Below, one piece after another: positions 35,142-44,673 of a DNA stretch of 64,000 nucleotides (positions are counted from its first letter, which is position 1; each line of letters starts with the position of its first letter). The notes under the pieces are model-generated. The model searched no databases. It was not told the origin of the DNA and saw only the letters and a program-made list of their open reading frames with translations. Both the position numbers and the translations under genes were made by a program. This stretch comes from Pseudozobellia thermophila (GTDB taxonomy: Bacteria > Bacteroidota > Bacteroidia > Flavobacteriales > Flavobacteriaceae): assembly GCF_900141855.1 (NCBI RefSeq), contig NZ_FQYU01000002.1:992001-1056000 (forward strand), given 5' to 3'.

Positions 35142-38057
35142 TCACTTCCACTCTTGGAGTTCAAAACCGTTCAACCATATTCCCTTACCCGAGTTGCCCT
35201 TTATATGGACTTCGATCGGGGCGTCCCCTTCCACTTCAAATTCAAGTACATTTTGTCCGGGGGAATCGAACTGCATGTTCTTGCCCTCGGTAACCCGTAT
35301 GGTCGACGATTTTTCCCCGGAAGACAAGGTCAGTTCCTTCTCATACGGGATGTCCAAAATCCGTATTTTCTTCAACTTGTCCTTGTTCGGATCCATGGTA
35401 TCCGAATTGCTTTTAGGGGCGTGGTGGTAGGTTTTCAGGCGGTACTTTCCTTTTTTCAAGCCTTTAAATTGCATTTTGATCCCCTTTTCATCAATCCCCA
35501 AAACTCCATCCCCATAGACAAAGCCATACTTTCCGATGACGTTCATTTCTCCCAGCCAACGGATGATTCCCTCGCTGCTATTGGGCAATATCCGAACCGA
35601 GGCGCCCTTAAAGTTCCTCAGTTGGTAGCTTGTATTGTCATCATCCCTGCCCAGCCAAAAATTCCAGCCAAACTGCACCAATTGATCTTCGGCTCCGAGG
35701 TCTACCCGTTCTTTGGCAAAGTCGTAAATGGGCTTGGCGTTTTTACGTATGATGTCGGGTCGGTATGCAACCAGCTGTACTTTTTGAGTGTCGGATCTCA
35801 GGCCCTTGGCCGATGCCTTTACCCTCACTTCCCCGACAGTGGTACCGGCTTTTATCAATGCGGGAGCCACCCCGTATTCGGTAAACATGGGATTGGCGTT
35901 TATATCGGCCTTGTCCCCGATCACCGAGGCATCACCTTGGACGGAAAACGTAACCTTTCCCTTAAAATCCTGTACGGGCGTGCCGTTTTTGTCGACCACG
36001 GTGGCATAAGCCATTAGGATATCGGAACCATCGGCCACGAATTGCCTGCCTTCCGTATCCAATCGAAGCTGAACGGCATGGGGTTTCCCCGGGGTTTGCC
36101 TTGTGGCCCTTACCGTGCTACCGTCCGCATAAATACCCTTGGCGACCAGCTTCCCTTCTTCAAACTTCAAGTCTTTAAAGACAAAAGGGGCATGGTGCAA
36201 ACCTTGGTAAATGGAATCCCTGCTCGGTTTTTCCCTTGCTACCGTCCGGCCGTTGACCGACAGCTCTACTTCGGGGGCATTGCTATACACGGTAATGGAA
36301 TCTTGTCCCTTTTTCCAATCCTCGACAATATAAATGTAGGGCTTGTTTAAAAGTTCGGCCTTATACCAGTTCATCTGGGGGCGCGGATACCTGAAAATGG
36401 TCATCGCACCACTACGGGTGCGGTCAACGGGATCCTTGGCCTTGTCATGTGTGGGATGAAAGGTATAATAGGCATGCGCCGTCCATGAGATGAGTCCGGT
36501 CATCAATACATCCTTTCTATACATACCCAAGGATTCAGGGCCCCAATGTCCTTCCATGGCGAACATAGGCTCCGACCTGTCCCAAACAAAAGGCCCGTAA
36601 AGCATATTGGCATTGATATCGGCCAAACCGGAAGCTTGCCAACCGGTCCACCGAGCTCCCTGCGAGGCCGTCAACCGGGTCGGGTCTTCCTGTTTTGCAA
36701 CATTATGGACCCGGGGCACATATCCCCTATGGTTTATACCTCCTCCCCAAATGACTACCGACGGGTGGTTTTTGTGGTTGCGGATCATAGCGCGTTCGGC
36801 CTTCTCAAAATTGTCCCACCATTCCGGCTCATTGCTCATCGAAATCCAGGAAGGCGCTTCCTCGTATACTAAAATGCCCAGTTCGTCGCAGGCCTCCAAA
36901 AGGGAGTTGTCTTGCGGATAGTGGGCCGTACGCACAATATTGAACCCGAACTCCTTAAACTGCAGCATATCCTTGTAATGCAGGGAATTGGGGACCGCAT
37001 CCCCGACATAAGGATATTGCTGATGCCGATTAAAGCCGATGAGTTTTATAGGTTTTCCGTTTAAAACGAAGCCTTTTTCCGGATCTAACACAAACTTTCG
37101 AATCCCCAGTTTGTTTTCGACGGCATCAACGGACGTACCGTTGACCACGACCTCCGAATTGACCCGGTACAGGTAAGGGTCGTCGACGTCCCAAAAATGC
37201 ACATCGTCCTCTAGGCTTGTGATCTGGTCGAACAAGGCCCTTGCCCCTTCGGCGATACGTTTCTCTTGAAGCAGCTTGGCCACTACAATTCCATCGGCAT
37301 CGATAATTCTCGTAACCACTTGGGCGGTAACGGGCGAGGTTCCCGTATTTTTCACCTCTGTGCGTATGTTGATCGTGGCATTTTTATTCACGACATCCAC
37401 CGTAGGCGTCGTAAGGGTCACCCCCGCTTCCTTTCCTTCCCAATTAAAGCCAATATGTACGGGGTCTTTTTCCACCAGATAAACATCCCGGTACAGACCG
37501 CTAAATTTCACATAATCGAAAGGTCCCGGATCGGGCGGTGTAACCCTGCTTCTTCTGTTATCGGCCTTTATGGTTATCTGGTTGACCTGCCCCTTGTCTA
37601 CGTAATCGGTAATATCAAAATCAAAGGGCGTATAGCCCCCCGTAGCGTGCTGGCCCACATGTTTTCCGTTGACCCAGACATCGGTGATTTGATGCACGCC
37701 TTCGAATTCCAGGAATACTTTTTTTTGGTTTTGGGGCACCTCTATGGCCTTGCGGTACCAACCGACCTTTCGATGAAATTTCAGCTGCACCTTGTCGTCC
37801 TGCAATCCGTCCAAGGCCAAGGAGGTCAATGACAGGGTGTGCGGTACATTTACCGACTCCCATTTGGAATCGTCGAAGTCTTTGGCGTAATAATTCGCAT
37901 CGGGATCCCCCAAATGGAATTTCCACCCCTGGTTCAGGCTTGTTTTTGTTCTATGGGTATTGGGAAAACCAAAGGGCAATTGTGCCCTTATCGCTTGAAA
38001 ACAGGGCACAAGGGCTGTAAAAAGCAGGCAACATGTTAGTTTTTTTGCTCGTTTCAT
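35142..38057 (-). CDS. GH2 family beta-galactosidase-like enzyme with atypical acid/base region
   Basis: This 971-residue protein has a signal peptide ending near AIRAQ (residue 26). The domain order is GH2 sugar-binding jelly roll (LNQGWKFHLGD to about 195), immunoglobulin-like domain (about 200-320), TIM barrel (about 325-600; KLIGFNRHQQYPYVGD, FNIVRTAHYP), a Big-like region (about 650-750) and a C-terminal CBM/malectin-like domain (about 780-971). The usual NHPSV-x-x-W...NE signature reads NHPSVVIWGGGINHRG (430-445): no Asn-Glu pair is seen where the acid/base Glu is expected. A candidate nucleophile is Glu502 in FAMEGHWG. Exo-beta-galactosidases of this family act after GH16 and GH29 in porphyran breakdown. 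Specificity and even mechanism remain open here. Confidence 0.87.
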   Translation of the reverse strand: MKRAKKLTCCLLFTALVPCFQAIRAQLPFGFPNTHRTKTSLNQGWKFHLGDPDANYYAKDFDDSKWESVNVPHTLSLTSLALDGLQDDKVQLKFHRKVGWYRKAIEVPQNQKKVFLEFEGVHQITDVWVNGKHVGQHATGGYTPFDFDITDYVDKGQVNQITIKADNRRSRVTPPDPGPFDYVKFSGLYRDVYLVEKDPVHIGFNWEGKEAGVTLTTPTVDVVNKNATINIRTEVKNTGTSPVTAQVVTRIIDADGIVVAKLLQEKRIAEGARALFDQITSLEDDVHFWDVDDPYLYRVNSEVVVNGTSVDAVENKLGIRKFVLDPEKGFVLNGKPIKLIGFNRHQQYPYVGDAVPNSLHYKDMLQFKEFGFNIVRTAHYPQDNSLLEACDELGILVYEEAPSWISMSNEPEWWDNFEKAERAMIRNHKNHPSVVIWGGGINHRGYVPRVHNVAKQEDPTRLTASQGARWTGWQASGLADINANMLYGPFVWDRSEPMFAMEGHWGPESLGMYRKDVLMTGLISWTAHAYYTFHPTHDKAKDPVDRTRSGAMTIFRYPRPQMNWYKAELLNKPYIYIVEDWKKGQDSITVYSNAPEVELSVNGRTVAREKPSRDSIYQGLHHAPFVFKDLKFEEGKLVAKGIYADGSTVRATRQTPGKPHAVQLRLDTEGRQFVADGSDILMAYATVVDKNGTPVQDFKGKVTFSVQGDASVIGDKADINANPMFTEYGVAPALIKAGTTVGEVRVKASAKGLRSDTQKVQLVAYRPDIIRKNAKPIYDFAKERVDLGAEDQLVQFGWNFWLGRDDDNTSYQLRNFKGASVRILPNSSEGIIRWLGEMNVIGKYGFVYGDGVLGIDEKGIKMQFKGLKKGKYRLKTYHHAPKSNSDTMDPNKDKLKKIRILDIPYEKELTLSSGEKSSTIRVTEGKNMQFDSPGQNVLEFEVEGDAPIEVHIKGNSGKGIWLNGFELQEWK

Positions 38058-38114
38058 TGTTCGGTATTTTGGTCTCGATATTTTCTTTTCCTAGTATTCC
38101 GGTTTTAAGAAGGC

Positions 38115-39710
38115 TTACTCGTAGTAGTCCCAGAAATTTATTTGGGTACGTTGACCATCGGCAACATCCTTTAATGCGATAGCGGTGTGCTTCATCCCCT
38201 CCCGTAATTCGTTTATGGTGGATCGGTATTCGGGGAAGGCAGAGAGGTCTAAGGTTTCCCAAGGGTCTTCGACCACATCGAACAATTGGGTAACCCTCGA
38301 ACCGGATATGATTTCCCCCTCTCGGGGCCGGGAATCGGGGGCACGAACATATTCTATCAATTTGTACCGTCCTTTTCTATAGGCCCTTTGATGCTGCCTA
38401 TAGGCATGGTAGGTAAACTCCCTGATTTCTTGCTTTTTCCCGTTGATTACGGGCAACAGGCTTTTCCCGGTTACCGAGCCCGGCCTATCCAACCCGACCA
38501 CATCCAGGATCGTGGGCATGATATCGTGGATGTACGACAAGGGTTTGATACGTTTGCCCTTAAACTGGGCGGGCAAGGCCCCTCCGGAAAGGATAAAGGG
38601 CACGTGAATACCGTCTTCGTCATAAAGGTTCTGTTTGCCCATCAGCCCGTGGTTTCCAATGGCCACGCCTGAATCACCGGCCATTACGATCAATGTGTTT
38701 TTGTAAAGGCCTTTGTCTTTTAACTGTTGGATCACCTTGCCGATCTGGGCATCGAGATGGCTTATGGTCGCGTAGTAATCCGACAGGTGTTCCTTGACAA
38801 CTTCCGGTGTTCTGGGCCAGGGAGCCAATTCTTCGTCGCGTAACACGATATGGCCATTGTCGAAGGGATGTTGCCGGGCATAGGAAGGGGGCAGGTCCAT
38901 ACGGTCCGCGGGATATTTGGCCTTACAATTTTCAGGGGCCTGCCTGGGGTCGTGCGGCACCGGAAAGGCCAAATACATAAAGAAGGGCCTTTTACCCCTA
39001 TAACCCTCGAGATAGTCGATGGCTCCCCCTGCCAAGACCTCGCTGACGTGGGGGCCGTCTTTTTCCGTTCCGATGGGACCTTTTACCTCGTTTCCCGTCA
39101 AGGGCCTTTCGACCACTTTGCCCTCCGCATCGTATTGCAGCAGAAAACAGTTTTCCTTTTTATAGTTCCCATTTTTTTTCCAATGGCTAAAGGGCATCCG
39201 AAACTGATCGGTCAGGTAGGCCGGCATGCCCGAGACGAAGGCGCCATCATCGAAAGATCGTGCCAAGGAGGCCATATCGTTGTGCCATTTTCCCACGTGG
39301 TAGGTTTGGTAACCGTTCTGAGAGAAAGCTTCCGGCAAGGTGGTATGGGTTTCGGGAATGGTGTGTCCCCTCCCCTCAAGTTCGAACAGGTTTCTTCCCG
39401 TCAACAGCATGGCCCTACTGGGCGTACAGGTGGCCCCGGTAAAGGCCCCCATAAGATAGGTCTTTTCGAAAACCACACCGTTTTCGGCCAATTCGTCCAA
39501 ATTCGGGGTTGCCACGGGTTCACCCATCATGGCGTGGACGGCGCTGTATCTATGGTCGTCGGTATAGATAAGCAATACATTGGGGCAATCGGTCTTCTTC
39601 TGGGCATTCAGGGGCATGCCCCCCAATACTTGTACGGCACATATAATAAAGCACACCAACGACTTGTGTCCATTTAAGCACCGATCTAAACGTTTCCCTA
39701 TCGCACCCAT
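38115..39710 (-). CDS. S1-family formylglycine sulfatase
   Basis: This 531-residue protein has a hydrophobic signal segment within the first 36 residues (ending near PLNAQ), the formylglycine motif CTPSR (Cys95), metal/active-site residues in YTDDHRYS (49-56) and GKWHND (near 150), and VPHDPRQAP (near 258). GDSGVAIGNHGLMGKQN (near 350) is the second metal-site region. It resembles the group formerly called iduronate/choline-sulfatase-like. It lies between the GH29 at 39726 and the GH2 in the long minus operon. Periplasmic desulfation of galacto-oligosaccharides is inferred; the sulfate position is not determined. Confidence 0.92.
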   Translation of the reverse strand: MGAIGKRLDRCLNGHKSLVCFIICAVQVLGGMPLNAQKKTDCPNVLLIYTDDHRYSAVHAMMGEPVATPNLDELAENGVVFEKTYLMGAFTGATCTPSRAMLLTGRNLFELEGRGHTIPETHTTLPEAFSQNGYQTYHVGKWHNDMASLARSFDDGAFVSGMPAYLTDQFRMPFSHWKKNGNYKKENCFLLQYDAEGKVVERPLTGNEVKGPIGTEKDGPHVSEVLAGGAIDYLEGYRGKRPFFMYLAFPVPHDPRQAPENCKAKYPADRMDLPPSYARQHPFDNGHIVLRDEELAPWPRTPEVVKEHLSDYYATISHLDAQIGKVIQQLKDKGLYKNTLIVMAGDSGVAIGNHGLMGKQNLYDEDGIHVPFILSGGALPAQFKGKRIKPLSYIHDIMPTILDVVGLDRPGSVTGKSLLPVINGKKQEIREFTYHAYRQHQRAYRKGRYKLIEYVRAPDSRPREGEIISGSRVTQLFDVVEDPWETLDLSAFPEYRSTINELREGMKHTAIALKDVADGQRTQINFWDYYE

Positions 39711-39725
39711 TCCTCCCCTTGGTTT

Positions 39726-41300
39726 TTAATCCGTAATTATTTTAAAGACAAAGGCATGATCGCCCACCTTCTTTTCGGGCAGTTTGATATGTAGACCGTC
39801 CGGGGCGACCTTAAAACCCAAGGGGCCATCGTGGCCCAAAAGCTCAATACGCCGAATGGGTTCGGTAAATACCTTATTGCCCTTCTTCAGAGTCTTTATG
39901 AGCAATCGGTTATCGGCAGGCCAGTCGAGGGCAATGGCGTACAACTGTCCGTTCTTGGTCGTAAACCTTATGTCTTTGGATGTGTTGTCCGGATTTTTCT
40001 CTTCGCTCAAATGCCCTTCGGTAACCCGGGTTTCGCCCTCCCCGTACACTTTAAAGGGTCGCGTTCCATAAATTGCCTCCCCGTTTGTCTTGAGCCATTG
40101 CCCCATTTGCAGCAATCGTTCTTTTACCGGTTCGGGTATCTCCCCATTTGCCTTGGGCGTAATGTTTAAAAGCACGGCCCCGTTCTTGCTTACCACGTCG
40201 ACCAAAAAGTCGACCAAGCGATTAACCGATTTGTATTTCGGATTTTTGATATGGCTCCATGAGTTCCAGTCGATGGAATCGTCGGTCAACCAGGGAAATT
40301 CTTTTTTCTCCTTCATGCGCGAACGCTCCAGGTCCAGTACGGCCGTACCCTTGGCCAGATCATAGAATTTATAGGTAACAACTACCTTTTGGTCTTTCTT
40401 GGCCGCTTGATTGTAATAATACCGCAAAAACTCCTTTCTGTAGTCTTCCCCTATGACGTCCATCTTGTTGTCGAACCAGACCAGATCGGGACTATACTTG
40501 TCGACGATCTCCTTTAAACGGGCCAGCCACTCGCTGTTGAACGCCTCATCGGCCAGGGGATAATATTTTTCTATTCCTGCATCGATGTCGTGGGTTGAGG
40601 GCGGGTATTGAAAATCCCCTTTTTTCATTTTGGGCCCGTAGAGTCCGGCATATTCGGGATTGCTGGCATCGGTAGATTCGTCCCAGGTAGGAAACCATCC
40701 CAAAAGCCAATGGCGGTGGTAGGTGGCTATAAATTTCATGCCCCTCTTTCTGATTTCCTCTGACAGTTCGCCCATGATATCCCTTTTCGGCCCCATGTCC
40801 TTTGCATCCCACCGGGTAAGATCACTGTCCCACATGGCAAAACCGTCGGCATGTTCGGACACGGGTCCGGCAAACTTGGCCCCGGCCTTTTCAAACAGAT
40901 CGGCCCACTCGGCAGCATTGAATTTTTCGGCCTTGAACATGGGTATGAAATCTTTATAGCCAAATTCGTTCAAGGGTCCGTAGGTCTTAACGTGATAATC
41001 GTAAAACTCACTGGCCTTGCCGTCTTTGGCCTCGGGATTGTCTTTGTTGACATACATCCAATGTGAATACCACTCGTTCTTAAACTCGGGAACCGAATAG
41101 GGGCCCCAGTGGCAGTAGATACCGAATTTGGCATCCAGGAACCACTCGGGGGTCTCGTGTTGCCTTAGTGATTCCCAATCGGACGTGTATTCTTGGGCCT
41201 GTCCGTTCTGGGCCATTACCAAGGTAAGGCCCAATAGGTGCGAACACCACCGGGTCGCCTTACCCCCGGATTTTCTTTTTTTGTTCAAATACCGTATCAT
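39726..41300 (-). CDS. GH29 family alpha-L-fucosidase/alpha-L-galactosidase
   Basis: This 524-residue protein has a signal sequence ending near GQAQ (residue 36). The GH29 core shows KFGIYCHWGPYSVPEF, FAGPVSEHADGFAMWDSD (143-160) and the nucleophile in LVWFDNKMD (Asp277). The first His of the common HHDGF motif is followed by Ala here (EHADGF), a difference from the other three GH29 copies. It carries a roughly 30-residue insertion around 200-250 relative to the GH29 at 32107. The gene overlaps the end of the GH28-like gene by 4 bases (ATGA). The sequence differences suggest that the GH29 copies recognise different linkages or sulfation patterns. Confidence 0.9.
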   Translation of the reverse strand: MIRYLNKKRKSGGKATRWCSHLLGLTLVMAQNGQAQEYTSDWESLRQHETPEWFLDAKFGIYCHWGPYSVPEFKNEWYSHWMYVNKDNPEAKDGKASEFYDYHVKTYGPLNEFGYKDFIPMFKAEKFNAAEWADLFEKAGAKFAGPVSEHADGFAMWDSDLTRWDAKDMGPKRDIMGELSEEIRKRGMKFIATYHRHWLLGWFPTWDESTDASNPEYAGLYGPKMKKGDFQYPPSTHDIDAGIEKYYPLADEAFNSEWLARLKEIVDKYSPDLVWFDNKMDVIGEDYRKEFLRYYYNQAAKKDQKVVVTYKFYDLAKGTAVLDLERSRMKEKKEFPWLTDDSIDWNSWSHIKNPKYKSVNRLVDFLVDVVSKNGAVLLNITPKANGEIPEPVKERLLQMGQWLKTNGEAIYGTRPFKVYGEGETRVTEGHLSEEKNPDNTSKDIRFTTKNGQLYAIALDWPADNRLLIKTLKKGNKVFTEPIRRIELLGHDGPLGFKVAPDGLHIKLPEKKVGDHAFVFKIITD

Positions 41301-42697
41301 CGATTTCTTATTATTTTTTTTGAGGTGACCGCTTCCCCGTTCAATTCTATATTTCCCAAGCGCTCCCCCGTAACATCACTTAAATGGACCAAGGGCCTTT
41401 TATCGCCGTCTAAGACCTTGACCTTAAAATTATCGACGGTCAACCCGTTGACATGCCTAACGAACAGTGCGGAAGCCGGCAAGGTGCCTACCAAACCAAA
41501 TTCGGGCCACCATCCTTTGAGCACTTCCCGGGTATATTCCGGAATCGTTTTTCGGGCGTCGGCAAGGGTACCACCCCCGCTAATCGTAAATTGGATGTTG
41601 CTCAAGGAAATATCCCCGATAGGGTGCCCGGGATATCCGGTTATAAAAAAAGCCGAATTCTTGTCTCCTTTGGAATTATCCACAATGATGTTGTCAAAAC
41701 TGAAATGGTGCATCGCGGTAAGGGGCTCAAAGGTACCCTCCGGTGTATCGACCGATGCCCGTTGTTGTGCAAAGGTCATGAATACCGGTCTTGGCACGTT
41801 TTCCATGACCAAATTGGAGAACACCATGTTCTTCATCCTACCCCCTTCGCATTGCTGGATCTTTAGGCCGGAATCCTGTATATCGGTGAAGGTACAATTG
41901 CTGACGGTAACCGACTCGATATCGCCCCGGGACAGCAGTCCGATACGGATCCCGCCCCACTTGGTGGTAAAATGGCAGTTTGAAATGGCGATGTTTTTGG
42001 CCGGTTTTTCGGGCAAGGAGACCTGGATGCAAATGCTGTCGTCGCTATTGTCGAAAAAACTATTGGTAACACTGACATGGGTACAACCGTCAAAATCCAA
42101 GCCATCGCCATTGGCATTGGCCCTACTGTGGATTTTGATTCCGCTAACACTGATATTTGAGCAATACAACCAAGCGGAGGTCCATGCCGCCGGATTGATC
42201 AGGGTAATGTTGTTCAGACGTACATCACTTACGTTCACGAACCTAATCAACATAGGCCTGCCCCCCTTTTCCTTGGTGAAGTTCGAGGTATGGCCGTTCC
42301 CATCTATGGTTCCGTAACCTTCGATTGCAATGGACTTTTCGTCTTTGGCGAAAATAAGGCACCTATCCATATGGGGTTCGTTCTTGTACATGTTTTTGTG
42401 GGTATCCGTAGCATAGTCCTTTATGAAAGGACTTCCCCTTAAAATGGCCCCGTTTTCCACATGAAGGGTCACAAAGCTTTTTAAATAGAGGGTTCCGACC
42501 AGTACGGTCTTACCGGAAGGGATGACCACTTTACCGCCCCCGTTGGCGTGGCATGCATCGATAGCGTCCTGCACCGCCCGGGTATCCAAGGTTTTGCCAT
42601 CGGCCTTGGCCCCGTAATCCAGAACATTGAATTCCTTGCCAAAGGCAGAAAGCCCAAGGAACAACAGCAACAGGGTAAGGTATCGCCTCAGTTTCAT
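41297..42697 (-). CDS. GH28-like right-handed beta-helix glycosidase
   Basis: This 466-residue protein has a signal peptide ending near SAFGK (residue 20) and begins the fold with NVLDYGAKADGKTLDT, the standard start of GH28 and related beta-helix enzymes. The catalytic-region motifs are NGDGLDFDG (196-204, the NTDG equivalent) and SDDSICIQ (218-225, the DDC equivalent). The third GH28 motif, normally GHG, reads KWGGIRIG (246-253), so the conserved His is absent. The RIK motif is approximated by GLKIQ (277-281). The aspartates needed for inversion are present. Red-algal galactans have no pectin, so polygalacturonase activity is unlikely; an altered substrate is the likely reason for the changed motif. 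It lies between a sulfatase and a GH29. Confidence 0.83.
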   Translation of the reverse strand: MKLRRYLTLLLLFLGLSAFGKEFNVLDYGAKADGKTLDTRAVQDAIDACHANGGGKVVIPSGKTVLVGTLYLKSFVTLHVENGAILRGSPFIKDYATDTHKNMYKNEPHMDRCLIFAKDEKSIAIEGYGTIDGNGHTSNFTKEKGGRPMLIRFVNVSDVRLNNITLINPAAWTSAWLYCSNISVSGIKIHSRANANGDGLDFDGCTHVSVTNSFFDNSDDSICIQVSLPEKPAKNIAISNCHFTTKWGGIRIGLLSRGDIESVTVSNCTFTDIQDSGLKIQQCEGGRMKNMVFSNLVMENVPRPVFMTFAQQRASVDTPEGTFEPLTAMHHFSFDNIIVDNSKGDKNSAFFITGYPGHPIGDISLSNIQFTISGGGTLADARKTIPEYTREVLKGWWPEFGLVGTLPASALFVRHVNGLTVDNFKVKVLDGDKRPLVHLSDVTGERLGNIELNGEAVTSKKIIRNR

Positions 42698-42705
42698 CTA
42701 TTGGT

Positions 42706-44373
42706 TTATTTAGGTTGAATCATTACTCCCCTTTCCGCTTCGCTATCGGCCGTATACCTCAACACCATGGGCGGTTCCGTTCCCCTGGCCCTTTTTATTT
42801 CCGAAGCCCATACCTTGCGCATCTCTCCCAATTTTTGGGCATAACGGGCATCGGTGGCCAGGTTGGCCGTTTCCTCGGGGTCTTTGGCCAAATGGAACAA
42901 TTCTTCGTAAACCGGTTCTTCTCCCTGTAGGGGACCTTCGGCAAACGACCGGTACATGGCCAGGTCGATATCGTGTACCTTGTACAGCATACCATTGACG
43001 TCTATACCAAGCGCCTTGGCCGCCGCTATTTTCTTTTGGGCGGGGAAGGTCTCGTTCTTGTAGTATCGGATGTATTTCCACTCCTTGTCTTGAACCGCTT
43101 CGCACCTGGGGTTCCCAAACTGGGTCGACCACAGGTTCTCCGTGAACACATAATCCCTGACTTCCGCTACCTCGCCAGAAAGTAATTTGGACAAATCCTT
43201 ACCTTGATAGGTATCAGGAATTGCAATACCCGCCATGGCAAGCATGGTTGGCGCAACATCTATACTTTGTACCAAGGCATCGGTAGTTAATCCCCGGTTT
43301 TTCTTTTTCTCCCTAGGATTGTACACTATCATCGGTACATGGGTTGTTTGCTCATAGCAAAAGGCCTTGCCGCCCAAACCGAACTGCCCCATAAACAATC
43401 CGTGGTCGGAGGTAAAGATGATTATCGTATTCCTATCCAAGCCCTGCTTTTTCAAGGTAGCCCGCAACTGCCCCACCAAGCGGTCTATACCCGTAAGTGC
43501 CTGTAATTGCCTGGTATAACGCTCCTTTAAGGTTTCCGGTTCATCTACATAGTCATATATATCCTGACGGTCGGAGGCCCTATGGATGCTCGGCGGTAGT
43601 TTGGGCGTTTTTATATCCTTTTTTGCCACATAGTGCTCGGGTAAGGGCAGGTCTTGATCACGGTACAGGGATTTATAGATTTCATCGTCCGTTTCTCGCT
43701 GTTGCATAGACGATGTGCCGTTTCCGTGCGGCAGGTTAAAGCAGACCGAAAGCATAAAAGGCTTGTCCTCGGGGCGCTTGTCCAAAAAGGTAATGGCCCC
43801 CTCCAGCTTTTTTTCGTTCGATAGAAAATCGTCGATCCCCTCTTGGATCACCTCGACCTGGGTGTCCGATTTGGCGTCCTTGAATATGCTATGCCTTTCC
43901 TTGGGATAGAAGCCCAAGTGGCCATGGCCCGCATACCAATAATCGAAACTTTTTTCCATAAGGCCGCTGGAATACCCGCCCTTGCCCACCGGAACATGGT
44001 TTTTTCCCACCCAGCCCGTGTAGTAGCCATTCTCGCGCATGACCATGGGATAGGTGTTTCGCCATCCTTCTTCCGACATGCTTGTCCCCGAATTAAAGTT
44101 GATGCCATGGCTTCTTTCAAATTGGGAGGTAAGTATGCTGGCCCGGCTAGGGGTACAGATCGCACTGGTAACGTGGGCATTGGTGAACAATACCCCGTCC
44201 TTTGCCAATTGATCTAAATTGGGTGTCTTGACAATAGGGTTCCCGGTACAGCCCATGAGGCCATATTGTTGGTCATCGGTCAGGATAAATACAAAATTCG
44301 GACGTTCTTGTGACGCGAGCATTTGACACAAAAACAAAGCGCACCCCCACAACCATTTCCTATATACGTTCAT
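42706..44373 (-). CDS. S1-family formylglycine sulfatase, first gene of the eight-gene degradation operon
   Basis: This 555-residue protein has a short signal peptide ending near MLASQ (residue 21), formylglycine motif CTPSR (Cys73), metal-site LTDDQQYG (31-38), GKNHVPVGKGG (near 122, with Asn-His in place of the more frequent Trp-His) and SDHGLFMGQFGLGGK (near 325). It is the promoter-proximal gene of the operon running to 30336. About 300 bases of non-coding DNA precede it, with the direct repeat at 44546-44574. Sulfate position and subfamily are not assigned. Confidence 0.92.
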   Translation of the reverse strand: MNVYRKWLWGCALFLCQMLASQERPNFVFILTDDQQYGLMGCTGNPIVKTPNLDQLAKDGVLFTNAHVTSAICTPSRASILTSQFERSHGINFNSGTSMSEEGWRNTYPMVMRENGYYTGWVGKNHVPVGKGGYSSGLMEKSFDYWYAGHGHLGFYPKERHSIFKDAKSDTQVEVIQEGIDDFLSNEKKLEGAITFLDKRPEDKPFMLSVCFNLPHGNGTSSMQQRETDDEIYKSLYRDQDLPLPEHYVAKKDIKTPKLPPSIHRASDRQDIYDYVDEPETLKERYTRQLQALTGIDRLVGQLRATLKKQGLDRNTIIIFTSDHGLFMGQFGLGGKAFCYEQTTHVPMIVYNPREKKKNRGLTTDALVQSIDVAPTMLAMAGIAIPDTYQGKDLSKLLSGEVAEVRDYVFTENLWSTQFGNPRCEAVQDKEWKYIRYYKNETFPAQKKIAAAKALGIDVNGMLYKVHDIDLAMYRSFAEGPLQGEEPVYEELFHLAKDPEETANLATDARYAQKLGEMRKVWASEIKRARGTEPPMVLRYTADSEAERGVMIQPK

Positions 44374-44545
44374 CGCTTTTATCTTTTAGGATACATTTAA
44401 TTTACTTCTAGCTATTTCGATTCGGCAATGAAAGGAAACCCTATCACCGCCCCCCTTACAAGGTAGGCCTATCCCCCCGCGACATAAAGGCCGGTTACCG
44501 ACCCTAAAACTAAAGGTTAGCACGAAATCGGTAAAACCTTTAAAT

Positions 44546-44574
44546 CATGTGTGGCACGGATTGAAACATTTGTT
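44546..44574 (+). promoter_or_regulatory. 21-bp-spaced direct repeat, reversed relative to the operon
   Basis: TCATGTGTGG has its CAT at 44546 and ACATTTGTTGC has its CAT at 44567, an offset of 21 bp. The second half-site is identical over CATTTGTTG to the copies at 14423 and 46434. Orientation is opposite to the only nearby gene start (44373, minus). AraC-type sites can work in either orientation, but the reversal lowers confidence. Confidence 0.45.
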
Positions 44575-44614
44575 GCTGCCAAAAGCATTCAGGTGCGAAT
44601 TAGGGGGGAATCCA

Positions 44615-44640
44615 CAAAAAAAGCACCTGTTCAGGTGCTC
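44615..44640 (-). terminator. intrinsic terminator after the sulfatase at 44674
   Basis: The hairpin AGCACCTG (44622-44629) with CAGGTGCT (44632-44639) is followed in minus-strand sense by a run of T (complement of the A-tract at 44616-44622). It lies 35-50 bases past the sulfatase stop and separates that gene from the next operon. Confidence 0.85.
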
Positions 44641-44673
44641 TTTGGACGGTATACATCTACATAGTATTGCAGG

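Larger units (their letters stand above)
44374..44673. promoter_or_regulatory. intergenic promoter region upstream of the sulfatase/GH operon
   Basis: This 300-base gap holds three things: a terminator for the upstream sulfatase (44615-44640), a 21-bp-spaced direct repeat (CATGTGTG at 44546, CATTTGTT at 44567) in plus-strand orientation, and otherwise unremarkable sequence leading to the ATG at 44373. No ORF with coding character or RNA gene was seen. The repeat is 173 bases or more from the start codon and points away from it, unlike the copies at 14395, 22384 and 46434. Confidence 0.5.

Noticed and set aside
29124-44373. Carrageenan utilisation locus
   Set aside because: No GH82, GH150, GH127/GH129-type or GH167-type gene was recognised, while one GH16 is strongly AgaB-like and the P450 and L-galactonate genes fit porphyran/agar.
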